This document shows positions 50,633 to 59,118 of a stretch of DNA of 64,000 nt, one piece after another (within the stretch, counting starts at the first letter, position 1; every line of letters starts with the position of its first letter). This DNA is from SHYG01 sp041485445 (GTDB lineage: Bacteria; Chloroflexota; Dehalococcoidia; Lucifugimonadales; UBA3495), in contig JBGPJN010000001.1 of assembly GCA_041485445.1 (NCBI GenBank), positions 27,141 through 91,140 of the forward strand, read 5' to 3'. The translations under genes and the position numbers were made by a program. Under the pieces are notes generated by a model, which worked only from the letters and a program-made list of their open reading frames with translations, did not search any database and was not told the origin of the DNA.

Positions 50633-51048
50633 AGTGACCACCTCCCAGTAATTAAGCGCCGCCGGCATACGAATTAAAGCGGCCCAGGAGAAGAAGTTGC
50701 TGGCGGCAGGATATAAGCTGTTGCCGTAGAGGGAGGCCTTGCTGGGCATGCATCACGGGCGCATCACGAAACCAGGTGTCCCCAAACCCGTTTGTATTTG
50801 AGGCCTAAAGTCATCGCTCGCACCTGTGCGGGAGGCGGTGCCGGGCGACCATATGAGATATAAGGCGGCAGCCAAGTGAAATATGGCTTGAGGTAGTGGG
50901 TGAACGGTCATCGTCGGTACGTGGCCGCCAGCAAGCACAGGGGTTGCATCCCGTCATTCGAAAGTATTCTCCAGATTGCCCCTGGCTATACAATGCGCAT
51001 AGACCGGTTGTAGAATGGCGACAGCTTTGCTGGGATTGCCAACTTAAC
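50633..51048. other. Gene-free stretch
   Basis: About 400 bp upstream of two divergent loci. No family-like frame was seen. It must hold the promoter for the 60-codon frame and possibly that of the five-gene operon. Confidence 0.4.
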
Positions 51049-51167
51049 CACCCTTGCATAGGTTGCTAAACTGGCCACACCACCCGCTCACCCTGAGCTT
51101 GTCGAAGGGCGCGGCCACGTGGTTCGACAGGCTCACCACGAGCGGTTTAAGAATCAATGCAAGGCTC
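51049..51167. mobile_element. Palindromic repeat with MITE-B-like ends
   Basis: Left end ACCCTTGCATA and right end TGCAAGGCTC resemble the ends of MITE B, but the interior differs. It holds the inverted repeat CCGCTCACCCTGAGC...GAGCGG at 51084-51145, a very common dispersed palindrome containing GAGCTTGTCGAAGGG and TTCGACAGGCTCA. It lies 28 bp before the start of the first gene of the candidate defence operon. Confidence 0.55.
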
Positions 51168-51195
51168 AATAACAGGATTTGTTGAAGGTAATTTG

Positions 51196-52005
51196 ATGGT
51201 GGCAGAGAGTAATCAATCCCTCGAGCAAGCCCTTGCGCGGACCGAAGCTGACGCTGAGCAGGCTCTCAAGGCGGCCAACGCCCTCATTGTGAGTCTTCGT
51301 AGATTCCGCGGAGCGGCAAAGACGGGGAACCTGAAGGACCTCCATTCTGCCATGGCTGCCGCCGATGGCGCTTTGGCCACCTTTCGGCAGCAATTTTCGA
51401 ACGCGAAGGAGGGCTGGAACTTCGACGAAGCCTCTTACTTTGGGGCAGGTCGCCTTTCTCAGGAATTGATTGCTGCCGGGCAGAAGATCAATGTCAACAT
51501 CTCTAACCGAGATGAACGGCTGTACTGCTATCCGTCCCTGGTGCGTGTGGCGCAAAACGAGCGGGTGGTCTACATCGACAGGAAGCGTGAGCCGCGAGTA
51601 CGGCCATCGGTCCTCGCTGCACGTCTTCGTGAGCTGCAAAGAAGGCCTTCGCGCTTCCGTCCGCAGCCCTTCTTGCAGGCCCTGTACGAAGCCTATCAAA
51701 AGGCTGTGGCGATGCGTCCTGCTCAATTGCTTTCGTCTACACCGCTGGTGCCGCTCCTCGAAATTTACGACCTGTTTACGCTCCTCCCAGGCCAGTCACG
51801 TGAGTATACGAAGGAGGAGTTCTCCCGAGACGTCTACCTGCTTCATCGGAGTGGAGTTGATACTACTCGCTCGGGCGCCAAGGTCAGTTTACCAGCGAGT
51901 TCTGGGCTCAGGAGCACTCAACGCGTTTTGAGTGTCATCACGGAGTCCGGGGAGCAACAACGCTACTTTGGGATTTCGTTCACTGAAGCAAGCAAGGAAG
52001 GCTAA
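51196..52005 (+). CDS. Candidate defence operon protein 1, coiled coil, unknown
   Basis: 269 residues, soluble. The first 80 residues are helical and likely coiled coil (QALARTEADAEQALKAANAL, then LHSAMAAADGALATFRQQFS). The middle has a compact conserved-looking core: LYCYPSLVRVAQNERVVYID, RKREPRVRPSVLAARLRELQ and PFLQALYEAYQKAVAM, with many Arg residues that may contact nucleic acid. No domain is recognised, and no TerB-type motif was found. ATG 51196, with AAGG eight bases ahead, is preferred to an ATG at 51157 that lies inside the repeat end. It is the first of five same-direction genes and is separated from the next by 2 bp, so it is a core member of the operon. Confidence 0.8.
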   Translation: MVAESNQSLEQALARTEADAEQALKAANALIVSLRRFRGAAKTGNLKDLHSAMAAADGALATFRQQFSNAKEGWNFDEASYFGAGRLSQELIAAGQKINVNISNRDERLYCYPSLVRVAQNERVVYIDRKREPRVRPSVLAARLRELQRRPSRFRPQPFLQALYEAYQKAVAMRPAQLLSSTPLVPLLEIYDLFTLLPGQSREYTKEEFSRDVYLLHRSGVDTTRSGAKVSLPASSGLRSTQRVLSVITESGEQQRYFGISFTEASKEG

Positions 52006-52007
52006 GT

Positions 52008-52985
52008 ATGGAACTGGGTCTCGTCTTCGATGAGTGGCTTCCAGTGTTGCGCCGCGAGTACCTGCAGTCGTTTGTGAAGGACGGGGGTTCTGCTGTCAAG
52101 TTTCTGGTCCCCATGGGGGACATGGACCGTGGCATAGTCATCAGCCGCCTGAAGACGGCCGCAGAAAATGAAGGCTATCTCTTCGCCGCCGTTGATGCTT
52201 CCAGCACGAGGGTCGACAAAATAGAACAAATATTCCACGCCGTGGCTAAAGTCACTCCGTGGGATGACTTGGCTTACGGGTTTCTCCGGCGAGTGCTCAA
52301 GGAGCGGGAATACATTTTGCCGGAGGCTCAGGCTGCCTTCCAAATCTCCCAGATAGCGGCTTTGAATGGGCTCTCAGCAGGTCAAATGAGGGCGAGAGCT
52401 AACACGGTGCTCCGGGAAAGGCTTTTCCGTGATTATGAGATGACTCAGGAATTTCGAGTCGCTATGTCCCGATTGTGTATTGGTCAACTGGAGCCTGAGG
52501 AGATCGACCAAGGCGTGATCTTGGCGGTGAAGGATTGGCTGCGCGGCGACTTGCGCCTTATCAGTCCCCTCAGGAGGGCGCTTATTTTTCAGAAGATCGG
52601 ACGCCACAACGGTCGGCATATGTTGGCGTCCTTAGCCCACTGGCTCCACCTGACCGGCAGGACCGGGCTTGCGTTAACCCTAGATATTTCCCGTTTCGCT
52701 GAGGCGGGCCGCCGCAAAGAAGGCGAGGAATCAATTCATTACACCAGGGCCGCACTGTTGGATGGACTGGAAGTCCTTCGGCAGTTTGTTGACGGAACCG
52801 ATGAGGCTTGCCACGCTGTCATCTTCGTAATCGCTCATCCGGACTTCCTTCACCCCGAGGAGAAGCGGGGGTTGTGGGCTTATGATGCATTGAAGCTGAG
52901 AATCTGGGATGAAGTCCGGGACCGCCAGCGCACCAATCCCCTGGCCCCCTTGGTGAGGCTCAGCGAGACAAGGCCAACAGCATGA
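52008..52985 (+). CDS. BrxD/DUF2791-like ATPase homologue without P-loop
   Basis: 325 residues with the layout of the next protein but with lost nucleotide-binding residues. Where the partner has GGFGTGKTHLL, this one has VPMGDMDRGIVISRLKTAAE (about 34-53), without Gly-Lys-Thr. Where the partner has VLFVDEVE, this one has LALTLDISRF (221-230), without the catalytic Glu. Flanking strands and helices align (YLFAAVDASSTRVDKIEQIF against FVCSRVVVSKETPLFDPLKV). It is therefore probably a non-hydrolysing structural partner. Its stop overlaps the next start by four bases (ATGA). The relation to DUF2791 is my alignment by eye. Confidence 0.75.
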   Translation: MELGLVFDEWLPVLRREYLQSFVKDGGSAVKFLVPMGDMDRGIVISRLKTAAENEGYLFAAVDASSTRVDKIEQIFHAVAKVTPWDDLAYGFLRRVLKEREYILPEAQAAFQISQIAALNGLSAGQMRARANTVLRERLFRDYEMTQEFRVAMSRLCIGQLEPEEIDQGVILAVKDWLRGDLRLISPLRRALIFQKIGRHNGRHMLASLAHWLHLTGRTGLALTLDISRFAEAGRRKEGEESIHYTRAALLDGLEVLRQFVDGTDEACHAVIFVIAHPDFLHPEEKRGLWAYDALKLRIWDEVRDRQRTNPLAPLVRLSETRPTA

Positions 52986-54265
52986 TGGCAGGGCGGGTGC
53001 AAAGTCTGAGGGCTATCGAGGCGCTTCGGGCCGGTGTGCCCAACCGCGACGCGGTACGCGCTTTGGGCAGCTCGCAGCCTCAGATCGAATCCACGTTCTA
53101 CAAGCTGTTACAAGATACAGAGGCCGGTCTCCAGGCGGGCCAATCACCTGGCGGCATCCTCGTCGCAGGCGGATTCGGGACCGGCAAGACTCACCTGCTG
53201 GAGTACCTGCAACATCTGGCGCTGGAGCGCAACTTCGTGTGCAGCCGAGTGGTCGTGTCAAAAGAGACCCCATTGTTTGATCCTCTTAAAGTCTTTACTG
53301 CCGCGATGGAATCAGTGACTGTGCCAGATAGGACTGGCAGCGGCCTTAACGAAGTGGCCCGCAAGGTGGATTTTAGCGGTGAGGACTACCAACGTTTCTA
53401 CCGGTGGGTTAGCAGTCCTGAATCGGGTATTTGCACCTGGTTCCCAGCGACAGTCTACGTGTACGAATACAGCAGGAAGAGTGACCGAGACATTGAGACT
53501 GCCGACCGGATTATTCGCTTCTGGTCGGGAGAGCCTTTATCTGTGTCAGTGCTGCGCGGTTGGCTGCGGGAGCTGGATCAAGGGGCAACTTACCGGCTGG
53601 GGAACGTGTCAGTCGGGAACTTGGCGCAGGAGCGGTACAAGTTCGCGCCCAGACTGATGCTAGCCGCAGGCTATAAGGGCTGGGTCCTTTTTGTTGACGA
53701 GGTGGAGCTTATAGGCCGATACACGCTCATGCAACGCGCGCGATCTTACGCAGCCGTCGCGCAGCTTCTCGGCAAGCTGACCGATCAGACCATTCCAGGT
53801 GTGGCAACGGTGCTCACCATCACCGATGATTTCGAGGGCGCAGTCCTGGATGATCCCAGGCGAAACGATGAAGAACGCATCCCCAACAGGCTGAGGGCCA
53901 CTGGGAACGAAGCGAGAGAACTGCTTGCCAGCCAGGCGGAACGAGGAATGCGGCTCATTCGCCAGAGCAAACTGCTCCTTGACAATAACCTCTCCCCAGC
54001 AAAAATTGCGGAAATCCGCAGCAAGGTTAGCCAGGTGTATGCGGACGCCTATCAGTGGCAGCCCCCTGAATCCAAGGAAGCCGCAGACCACACGGCAGTT
54101 ATCCGTCAGCACATTAAGCGGTGGATCAATACGTGGGACTTGGAACGGCTGTACCCTGGTTACCGGCCGGATATCGAGGTCAGCGAATTGCGCCCTGACT
54201 ATTCCGAGTTGCCGGAACTGGAGATGAATGCCAAGGACGACCCTCCAGCCGATTCCGGGCCATAG
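52982..54265 (+). CDS. BrxD/DUF2791-family ATPase
   Basis: 427-residue AAA/STAND-like ATPase of the DUF2791 type, as in BrxD of BREX systems. RAIEALRAGVPNRDAVRALG (9-28) is the family opening. Then come Walker A VAGGFGTGKTHLLEYL (61-75), VVVSKETPLFDPLKVFTAAM, Walker B WVLFVDEVEL (234-243) and a sensor region VLTITDDFEGAVLDD. The C-terminus is helical with an acidic tail. Family members are known from BREX and other phage-defence loci and presumably act as DNA-linked sensors or loaders. It pairs with the P-loop-less homologue encoded directly before it. Confidence 0.85.
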   Translation: MMAGRVQSLRAIEALRAGVPNRDAVRALGSSQPQIESTFYKLLQDTEAGLQAGQSPGGILVAGGFGTGKTHLLEYLQHLALERNFVCSRVVVSKETPLFDPLKVFTAAMESVTVPDRTGSGLNEVARKVDFSGEDYQRFYRWVSSPESGICTWFPATVYVYEYSRKSDRDIETADRIIRFWSGEPLSVSVLRGWLRELDQGATYRLGNVSVGNLAQERYKFAPRLMLAAGYKGWVLFVDEVELIGRYTLMQRARSYAAVAQLLGKLTDQTIPGVATVLTITDDFEGAVLDDPRRNDEERIPNRLRATGNEARELLASQAERGMRLIRQSKLLLDNNLSPAKIAEIRSKVSQVYADAYQWQPPESKEAADHTAVIRQHIKRWINTWDLERLYPGYRPDIEVSELRPDYSELPELEMNAKDDPPADSGP

Positions 54266-54290
54266 ATGCCTGGGTAGAGCCTACTGAAAA

Positions 54291-54857
54291 ATGCCGATAC
54301 CGTTTCGCGATTCTGATGACATCTCCGGGTTGGGTACTGCTGCCTACCTGAAGATTGAGGCTCAGCCGGGGGATGGCCTGGTTCGGGGGGCCCTGTTCCT
54401 GATCAATGCCAGAGGCGAGCCGGTTGAGTTCACCTACAACCAGGTGGAAGTGCCCAGCACCTTCCTTTGGCGGCAGGATGATGTCCATAGGCATGCCATC
54501 CGGACTCTGACAACTTCGCTCCTGTCCACCTGCCCACGACAACCCTTGCTTATCCTCTGCCTAGCTGACGAAGTGCCTCACCAGGTGTTCACCACCGACA
54601 TTCACGTGGCTGTGGCGGTGGGCCGGATCGCCTCTATCGCAGGACCGACCCCTTACGCAACTGTCGAATCGTCTGAGGATGTAGAGGGACAGACTCGACA
54701 ACAGGTTTTCTGGTTTCCCGGACTGCCGCACGATGAATCAGTGGAGCGGCGTCTCTTCCAACGATTGGTCAGCGGTGGGCTTTTGCTTGAGCCGTTCGAG
54801 CGGGCGATGGTAGGGCTCCGCGAAGTGTATCACACAGCTCCCAAAGCTACCTCTTGA
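54291..54857 (+). CDS. Candidate defence operon protein 4, unknown
   Basis: 188 residues, soluble and mostly beta in character at the N-terminus: DGLVRGALFLINARGEPVEF, TYNQVEVPSTFLWR, then RQPLLILCLADEVPHQVFTT and HVAVAVGRIASIAG. I recognise no family. It follows the ATPase gene by 25 bp and precedes the helicase-nuclease gene by 15 bp, so it is likely an adaptor of the same complex. The ribosome binding site is weak. Confidence 0.75.
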   Translation: MPIPFRDSDDISGLGTAAYLKIEAQPGDGLVRGALFLINARGEPVEFTYNQVEVPSTFLWRQDDVHRHAIRTLTTSLLSTCPRQPLLILCLADEVPHQVFTTDIHVAVAVGRIASIAGPTPYATVESSEDVEGQTRQQVFWFPGLPHDESVERRLFQRLVSGGLLLEPFERAMVGLREVYHTAPKATS

Positions 54858-54872
54858 GGGAGGATTACAGTC

Positions 54873-57107
54873 ATGCCTTCATCTGGCCAATGGTGGGGAG
54901 CGGGCTCCGCGGATAGGGTGCCGAGCGGACGCTGGCTAGGGTTCTTTCGGCGACCGCTGTCGCTGAGGCCCTCGATCCCGGCTTTGCTATCCGTGCCGCA
55001 GGTGCGGGCGGCGGACGCCGTTAACATCCCCCCCTCGACAAGAGTTGGTGAGGCGAAGACCATCCCACCGGGAATTCACGTTGATATTGGAGGCGTCCTC
55101 ACTTGCCGAGGAACCGGGATCTTTGACACTGGCGGGACAGCGAGTCTGGCTGGCCTGCTCGCTTATGAGGGCGATCTGCCCCTGGACCTGCAACCGGACT
55201 CGTCCGAGAACAGGCTTTGGGAACGCCTTAGGATACAATCCGTCTCATCTACTTCGCCCCTTGATGCGGGCATTTCCCTCGCCAAGCGGTTGGTGTATCT
55301 GCTGCAGCCTCCTGAGACCCTCCTTATCTCCACCTCTGGCCCCTTGGAATGGCCCGGAGTGCTGTTCCCCTACCAACGGGACGGCGTCCAGGTGCTACTG
55401 AGTGATCCCGCGGTTCTGCTGGCCGATGACATGGGTCTAGGCAAGACCGTGCAGGCGATCGCTGCGCTGCGGATTCTAGCGCTCCAACGGCGTGTGGAAG
55501 CGATATTGATCGTCGTCCCCGCCAGCCTCGTGGTGCAGTGGCGCAGGGAACTGCGGCTGTGGGCGCCAGAGCTACGCATTTCCACGATCCATGGTCCTTC
55601 CTCAGAGCGAGCATACCAGTGGGCCGCCCCTGCTCACGTATTTCTGACTACCTACGAAACCCTTCGTTCTGATTTCTCGGACAATCCCGCCTCACCGCCA
55701 CGGAAGCGCATCTGGGATGTCGTCATCCTGGACGAAGCCCAAAGAATCAAGAATCGGGAAGCTGAGGTCAGTCGCGTCTGCAAACTGCTGCCACGCCGGC
55801 GTGCCTGGGCCCTCACCGGCACACCATTAGAGAACCGGGTTGATGACCTGGCATCGCTGCTCGAGTTCGCATGCCCATTGGCCCCGGGAGAGCGGCCTGT
55901 GACTCTCAAAGTGGACCAGGCGCTCTTCCAAAGACAAAGAAACGTGCAGCTTCGGCGCAAGAAGAGCGACGTGCTAAGAGACCTCCCTCCCAAGATGATC
56001 AACCACATCCAACTCCCCATTCTCGGGAAGCAGCGGGAAGCCTATCTTCGAGCTGAGGAGCACGGCGTCCTGAGATTAGAGAGGCTGGGCGAAGAAGCTC
56101 GAATTGAAAATGTCTTGGAGCTGATCCTTCGATTGAAGCAAATCTGCAACTTCTGCCCTGTGACGGGCGAGTCGACAAAACTGTCTGACGTAGAAGAGCG
56201 GCTTCAGGCCCTCCAGGAGGAAGGGCACAAGGCACTCATTTTCTCCCAGTTCACTGACGCCCAATTCGGGGTAGAAGCCATCGCCAACGGCCTGACAGCG
56301 TTTCGCCCGAGGGCATATACGGGTTCGTTGACGGCTGAGGAGCGTCAAGCCGTGATCCAGGCGTTCAAGTCGGACTCTGCTCGGCCTGTCTTAATACTTT
56401 CGCTCCGGGCGGGCGGACAGGGTCTTAACCTCCAAGAAGCCTCCTATGTATTCCACTTCGACCGATGGTGGAATCCTGCGGTAGAGCGTCAGGCAGAGGA
56501 CCGGAGTCATCGTCTAGGACAGACTGTCCCCGTACACATATACAAATACACATGCGAGGAGACTATTGAGGAACGCATAGACCGCGTGCTCAGGGAGAAG
56601 CAGACTCTCTTCGACGAAGTTGTCGATGATGTCTCAATGGACCTTAAGAGTCGTCTTGACGCACGTGACCTTTTCGGTTTGTTCGGGTTGACTCCGCCTA
56701 GGAGGTCTTCATCCGCCGGGCCAAGTGAGCTGCCATTGCCCGATCTCGGTGGAATGAGCGGCCTGGAGTTCGAACAATTTATCAAGAACGCCTTGGATCG
56801 GCGCGGATGGAACGTGACCCTCACACCTCCTACCAGAGATGGCGGGGTTGATCTTGTTGCTGAAAAGAATGTAGACGTCGGTGGGTCGCTGACGCTCTAC
56901 ATCCAATGCAAGAATCACTCGGCCCCCGTTGGTGTGGACGTGGTCCGCCAATTGAACGGGGTGCTACCTACGCAGAGGAGAGGGGTCCGTGGAGTGCTTG
57001 TTTGTCCAAGCGGATTCACCTCAGATGCCCGGGCCTTCGCAAGAGACCGCGGCCTGGAGCTATGGGCCAAAGAACAATTGGTCAAGTTGACCGCAGGTGT
57101 CTCATGA
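54873..57107 (+). CDS. SNF2-type helicase fused to Mrr-type restriction nuclease
   Basis: 744 residues. An N-terminal domain of about 160 residues is unassigned. The SNF2/SF2 ATPase core follows: motif I LLADDMGLGKTVQAI (183-197), motif II ILDEAQRIKN, motif III ALTGTPLENRVDDL, motif V RAGGQGLNLQEASYVFHFDR and motif VI RQAEDRSHRLGQ. From about residue 627 there is an Mrr_cat domain: GLEFEQFIKNALDRRGW, GGVDLVAEK with the metal Asp (about 660) and YIQCKN with Gln-x-Lys (678-680), a PD-(D/E)xK active site. It would translocate along DNA and cut it. GGAGG lies nine bases before the ATG. It is the last gene of the operon and the most likely effector. Confidence 0.92.
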   Translation: MPSSGQWWGAGSADRVPSGRWLGFFRRPLSLRPSIPALLSVPQVRAADAVNIPPSTRVGEAKTIPPGIHVDIGGVLTCRGTGIFDTGGTASLAGLLAYEGDLPLDLQPDSSENRLWERLRIQSVSSTSPLDAGISLAKRLVYLLQPPETLLISTSGPLEWPGVLFPYQRDGVQVLLSDPAVLLADDMGLGKTVQAIAALRILALQRRVEAILIVVPASLVVQWRRELRLWAPELRISTIHGPSSERAYQWAAPAHVFLTTYETLRSDFSDNPASPPRKRIWDVVILDEAQRIKNREAEVSRVCKLLPRRRAWALTGTPLENRVDDLASLLEFACPLAPGERPVTLKVDQALFQRQRNVQLRRKKSDVLRDLPPKMINHIQLPILGKQREAYLRAEEHGVLRLERLGEEARIENVLELILRLKQICNFCPVTGESTKLSDVEERLQALQEEGHKALIFSQFTDAQFGVEAIANGLTAFRPRAYTGSLTAEERQAVIQAFKSDSARPVLILSLRAGGQGLNLQEASYVFHFDRWWNPAVERQAEDRSHRLGQTVPVHIYKYTCEETIEERIDRVLREKQTLFDEVVDDVSMDLKSRLDARDLFGLFGLTPPRRSSSAGPSELPLPDLGGMSGLEFEQFIKNALDRRGWNVTLTPPTRDGGVDLVAEKNVDVGGSLTLYIQCKNHSAPVGVDVVRQLNGVLPTQRRGVRGVLVCPSGFTSDARAFARDRGLELWAKEQLVKLTAGVS

Positions 57108-57253
57108 GTTCACCCCGATGGTCACAAGTGTCCCCGAGTGGCCTTCGCCCAGCCTCCGTCTGATAGATTTGTCAGTGCCGCAATAGAACTTGATCCTGCG
57201 CCAGTGTCCTCTATGGGCGTCCGGCACGGATTCCGCAGGCGGTTGTACCTATA

Positions 57254-57379
57254 GACCCTTGCATAAATTCTTGAACCGTGTCGGACGAAATCCCCCCAAC
57301 CCCCCTTTGCGAAGGGGGGGCAAGGGCGGAGTTCCGCCGCAAGCGCCTTCCAACCGGTTTAGATACTTATGCAAGAGTC
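57254..57379. mobile_element. MITE-like element B, copy 3 (126 bp)
   Basis: Ends GACCCTTGCATAA and TTATGCAAGAGTC. Same length and interior as the copy at 37843-37968, differing at roughly ten positions by eye. It lies in the 389-bp spacer between the helicase-nuclease gene and the convergent haloperoxidase-like gene; the rest of that spacer shows nothing recognisable. Confidence 0.85.
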
Positions 57380-57496
57380 GTTAAGTTCTCCGACCAGGGA
57401 TCCGGTCAGGCCCATGGATAGTATCTAAATCGTCGCTACGCTCGGCACAATCAGGTTCCAATAGGGGGCGAATTGCAGTCCCCAGACATGACCAGT

Positions 57497-58825
57497 TCAT
57501 TTCTTGTGGTTCTCAGTAAAAAAGTGTCTCGTTGCAAAGTGCGAGACCTGCTTGCCGATGATCGCCCCTTTGTGGGTGGAATTCCGGTAGTGCATGCCCC
57601 CGTAGATACGAGCCTCGGCCACCTCATCCAGCGCCTCAGAGAACCTGCTGTAGCCACGGTCTGGGTTAGTCAACCCTGAGACGTTACTGTGGATTGTGAA
57701 GTCGAGGTGGTCGGTGCCGAAGAAGAATTTCAGCGTCTCAGCTGATGCGCCACTGAAGCAGCCGTGGGCCGCGGGGTACTCGGGATGGTTCGGGGTGACA
57801 ACCAGGGCGCTCCAGGAGGGGTCAGGCGCCGTGCCCGGGTTGCCATCGGTGTCGCCGGTGCGGATCGCGGTCACCGGACGCCAGAAGTTGTAGAAGTATT
57901 TGGAGTCCCAGCAGGCGATCAGCGCGTCAGAGCTGGCGGTCGAGAGCATTGCGAACAACCGTGCGTTGTCCGCCAGGGAGAGCTCTTGCTCTTGGGAGAT
58001 GCCACGCCAGGCGCGGTTCCATTGCAACATCGGTTGGTCGGACCAGAAGCGCCCGATGTCGGTCTGCTCAGGGGTGCGCGCGCTGCCCGTGGCGCCCCCA
58101 AGCGCCTTTACCTCGTTGTAGTCGCGGGTCCATTCCGCGCTGGTCAATTGCGGAGGCGGCTCCGCCCGGAACTGGGATGGACTGCGGAGCGTCCAGGGCT
58201 GGACCTGGGCAACTTCGGGGGCTGCGGCGGGCAAGAATCCTGGAGGCGTTGGGACCCAGTCGCCCGGGTCGCTCCCTGGTGTGTACGGAACGACGGCGTT
58301 GCGCCCGTCATTGGTTCGGTGGGCTAGGATTCCAGCAGCCGTCTGCTGACCGACCAAGATGCCATTAGCCTTGGCGGGGCCGTCGGGAATCTCCGCCAAG
58401 GAGGCCGCATACTTTGTATCCAGGTCCGCCTGCTGCGAAGGGAATAGCGCAACCAGGACGTCATGGGCGGCGGCGGCCGTCGCGGCTTCCGGCGATGCAG
58501 GGGAAACCACATCCGGAGTCACCGCATAGTGGTGAAAGGGATATCCTTCAATCGCATTTACAGCGTCGTAGATCGCCGTGTGCACCATCGCGAGGCGAAT
58601 TAGCCCCCGCTCCGGTCGCTGCCCGGCGCCGACCACAATGGCGCTGGCCGCGTGCCCGTTCCAATCCAGCACCATGTCAGGGTCGGGACCGGCCTGCAGC
58701 GCAGAGTGTCGGGGGCGAGCCCAGGTAGTATCTGGCACCAAGGTGACCAGGGCCAAGCTTACCAGCATTAGAGCCAGCAGCCAGGCGCCTTGTTTGTGAG
58801 TGGTGATTGCACTAGCGTTCTTCAT
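57497..58825 (-). CDS. Vanadium-haloperoxidase-like PAP2 superfamily protein
   Basis: 442 residues, exported: the signal GAWLLALMLVSLALVTLVPD is followed by a cleavage-like TTWARP. The C-terminal half carries the PAP2/vanadium-binding layout: KYFYNFWRPVTAIR (Lys and Arg), HPEYPAAHGCFSGA (the SGHxxFSGA-like His segment, here AAHGCFSGA) and ARIYGGMHYRNS (Arg and axial His). Members bind vanadate for halide oxidation or act as acid phosphatases; which one applies here cannot be told. ATG 58825 has GGAGG ten bases ahead. Transcribed alone and convergent with the candidate defence operon. Confidence 0.88.
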   Translation of the reverse strand: MKNASAITTHKQGAWLLALMLVSLALVTLVPDTTWARPRHSALQAGPDPDMVLDWNGHAASAIVVGAGQRPERGLIRLAMVHTAIYDAVNAIEGYPFHHYAVTPDVVSPASPEAATAAAAHDVLVALFPSQQADLDTKYAASLAEIPDGPAKANGILVGQQTAAGILAHRTNDGRNAVVPYTPGSDPGDWVPTPPGFLPAAAPEVAQVQPWTLRSPSQFRAEPPPQLTSAEWTRDYNEVKALGGATGSARTPEQTDIGRFWSDQPMLQWNRAWRGISQEQELSLADNARLFAMLSTASSDALIACWDSKYFYNFWRPVTAIRTGDTDGNPGTAPDPSWSALVVTPNHPEYPAAHGCFSGASAETLKFFFGTDHLDFTIHSNVSGLTNPDRGYSRFSEALDEVAEARIYGGMHYRNSTHKGAIIGKQVSHFATRHFFTENHKK

Positions 58826-59118
58826 GGGTAGTGTCCTCCTCTGGTATTTGGCGGTCTTGCTGGCCTGGTCATTCCCCAATGAGGCCCGCTGAACGCGGCG
58901 CGCCGATCATCACCCCCCGAGCAAGAAGAGGATGCCGGCATCGCCGCGGAACGGCCTGCTTGGAGGACTCCAAGGCACCGCAGCAACTAATATAGTTGGG
59001 CTAGAGTTGCAGCGCATCCGCCGAAATGCCCATCGTGAAGTCCGGGGCTTAGCTGGTACAAAGGAGGCCAATGGGCATTCCCCGCCACACCTACCCATCT
59101 TGAAGGTGAGAAACCAGC

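Noticed and set aside
51196..57107. Calling the five-gene locus BREX or Shango
   Set aside because: The BrxD-like ATPase is shared with BREX, but PglZ, PglX and BrxC are absent. Shango has a TerB-domain protein and a different helicase, and no TerB motif was seen here.
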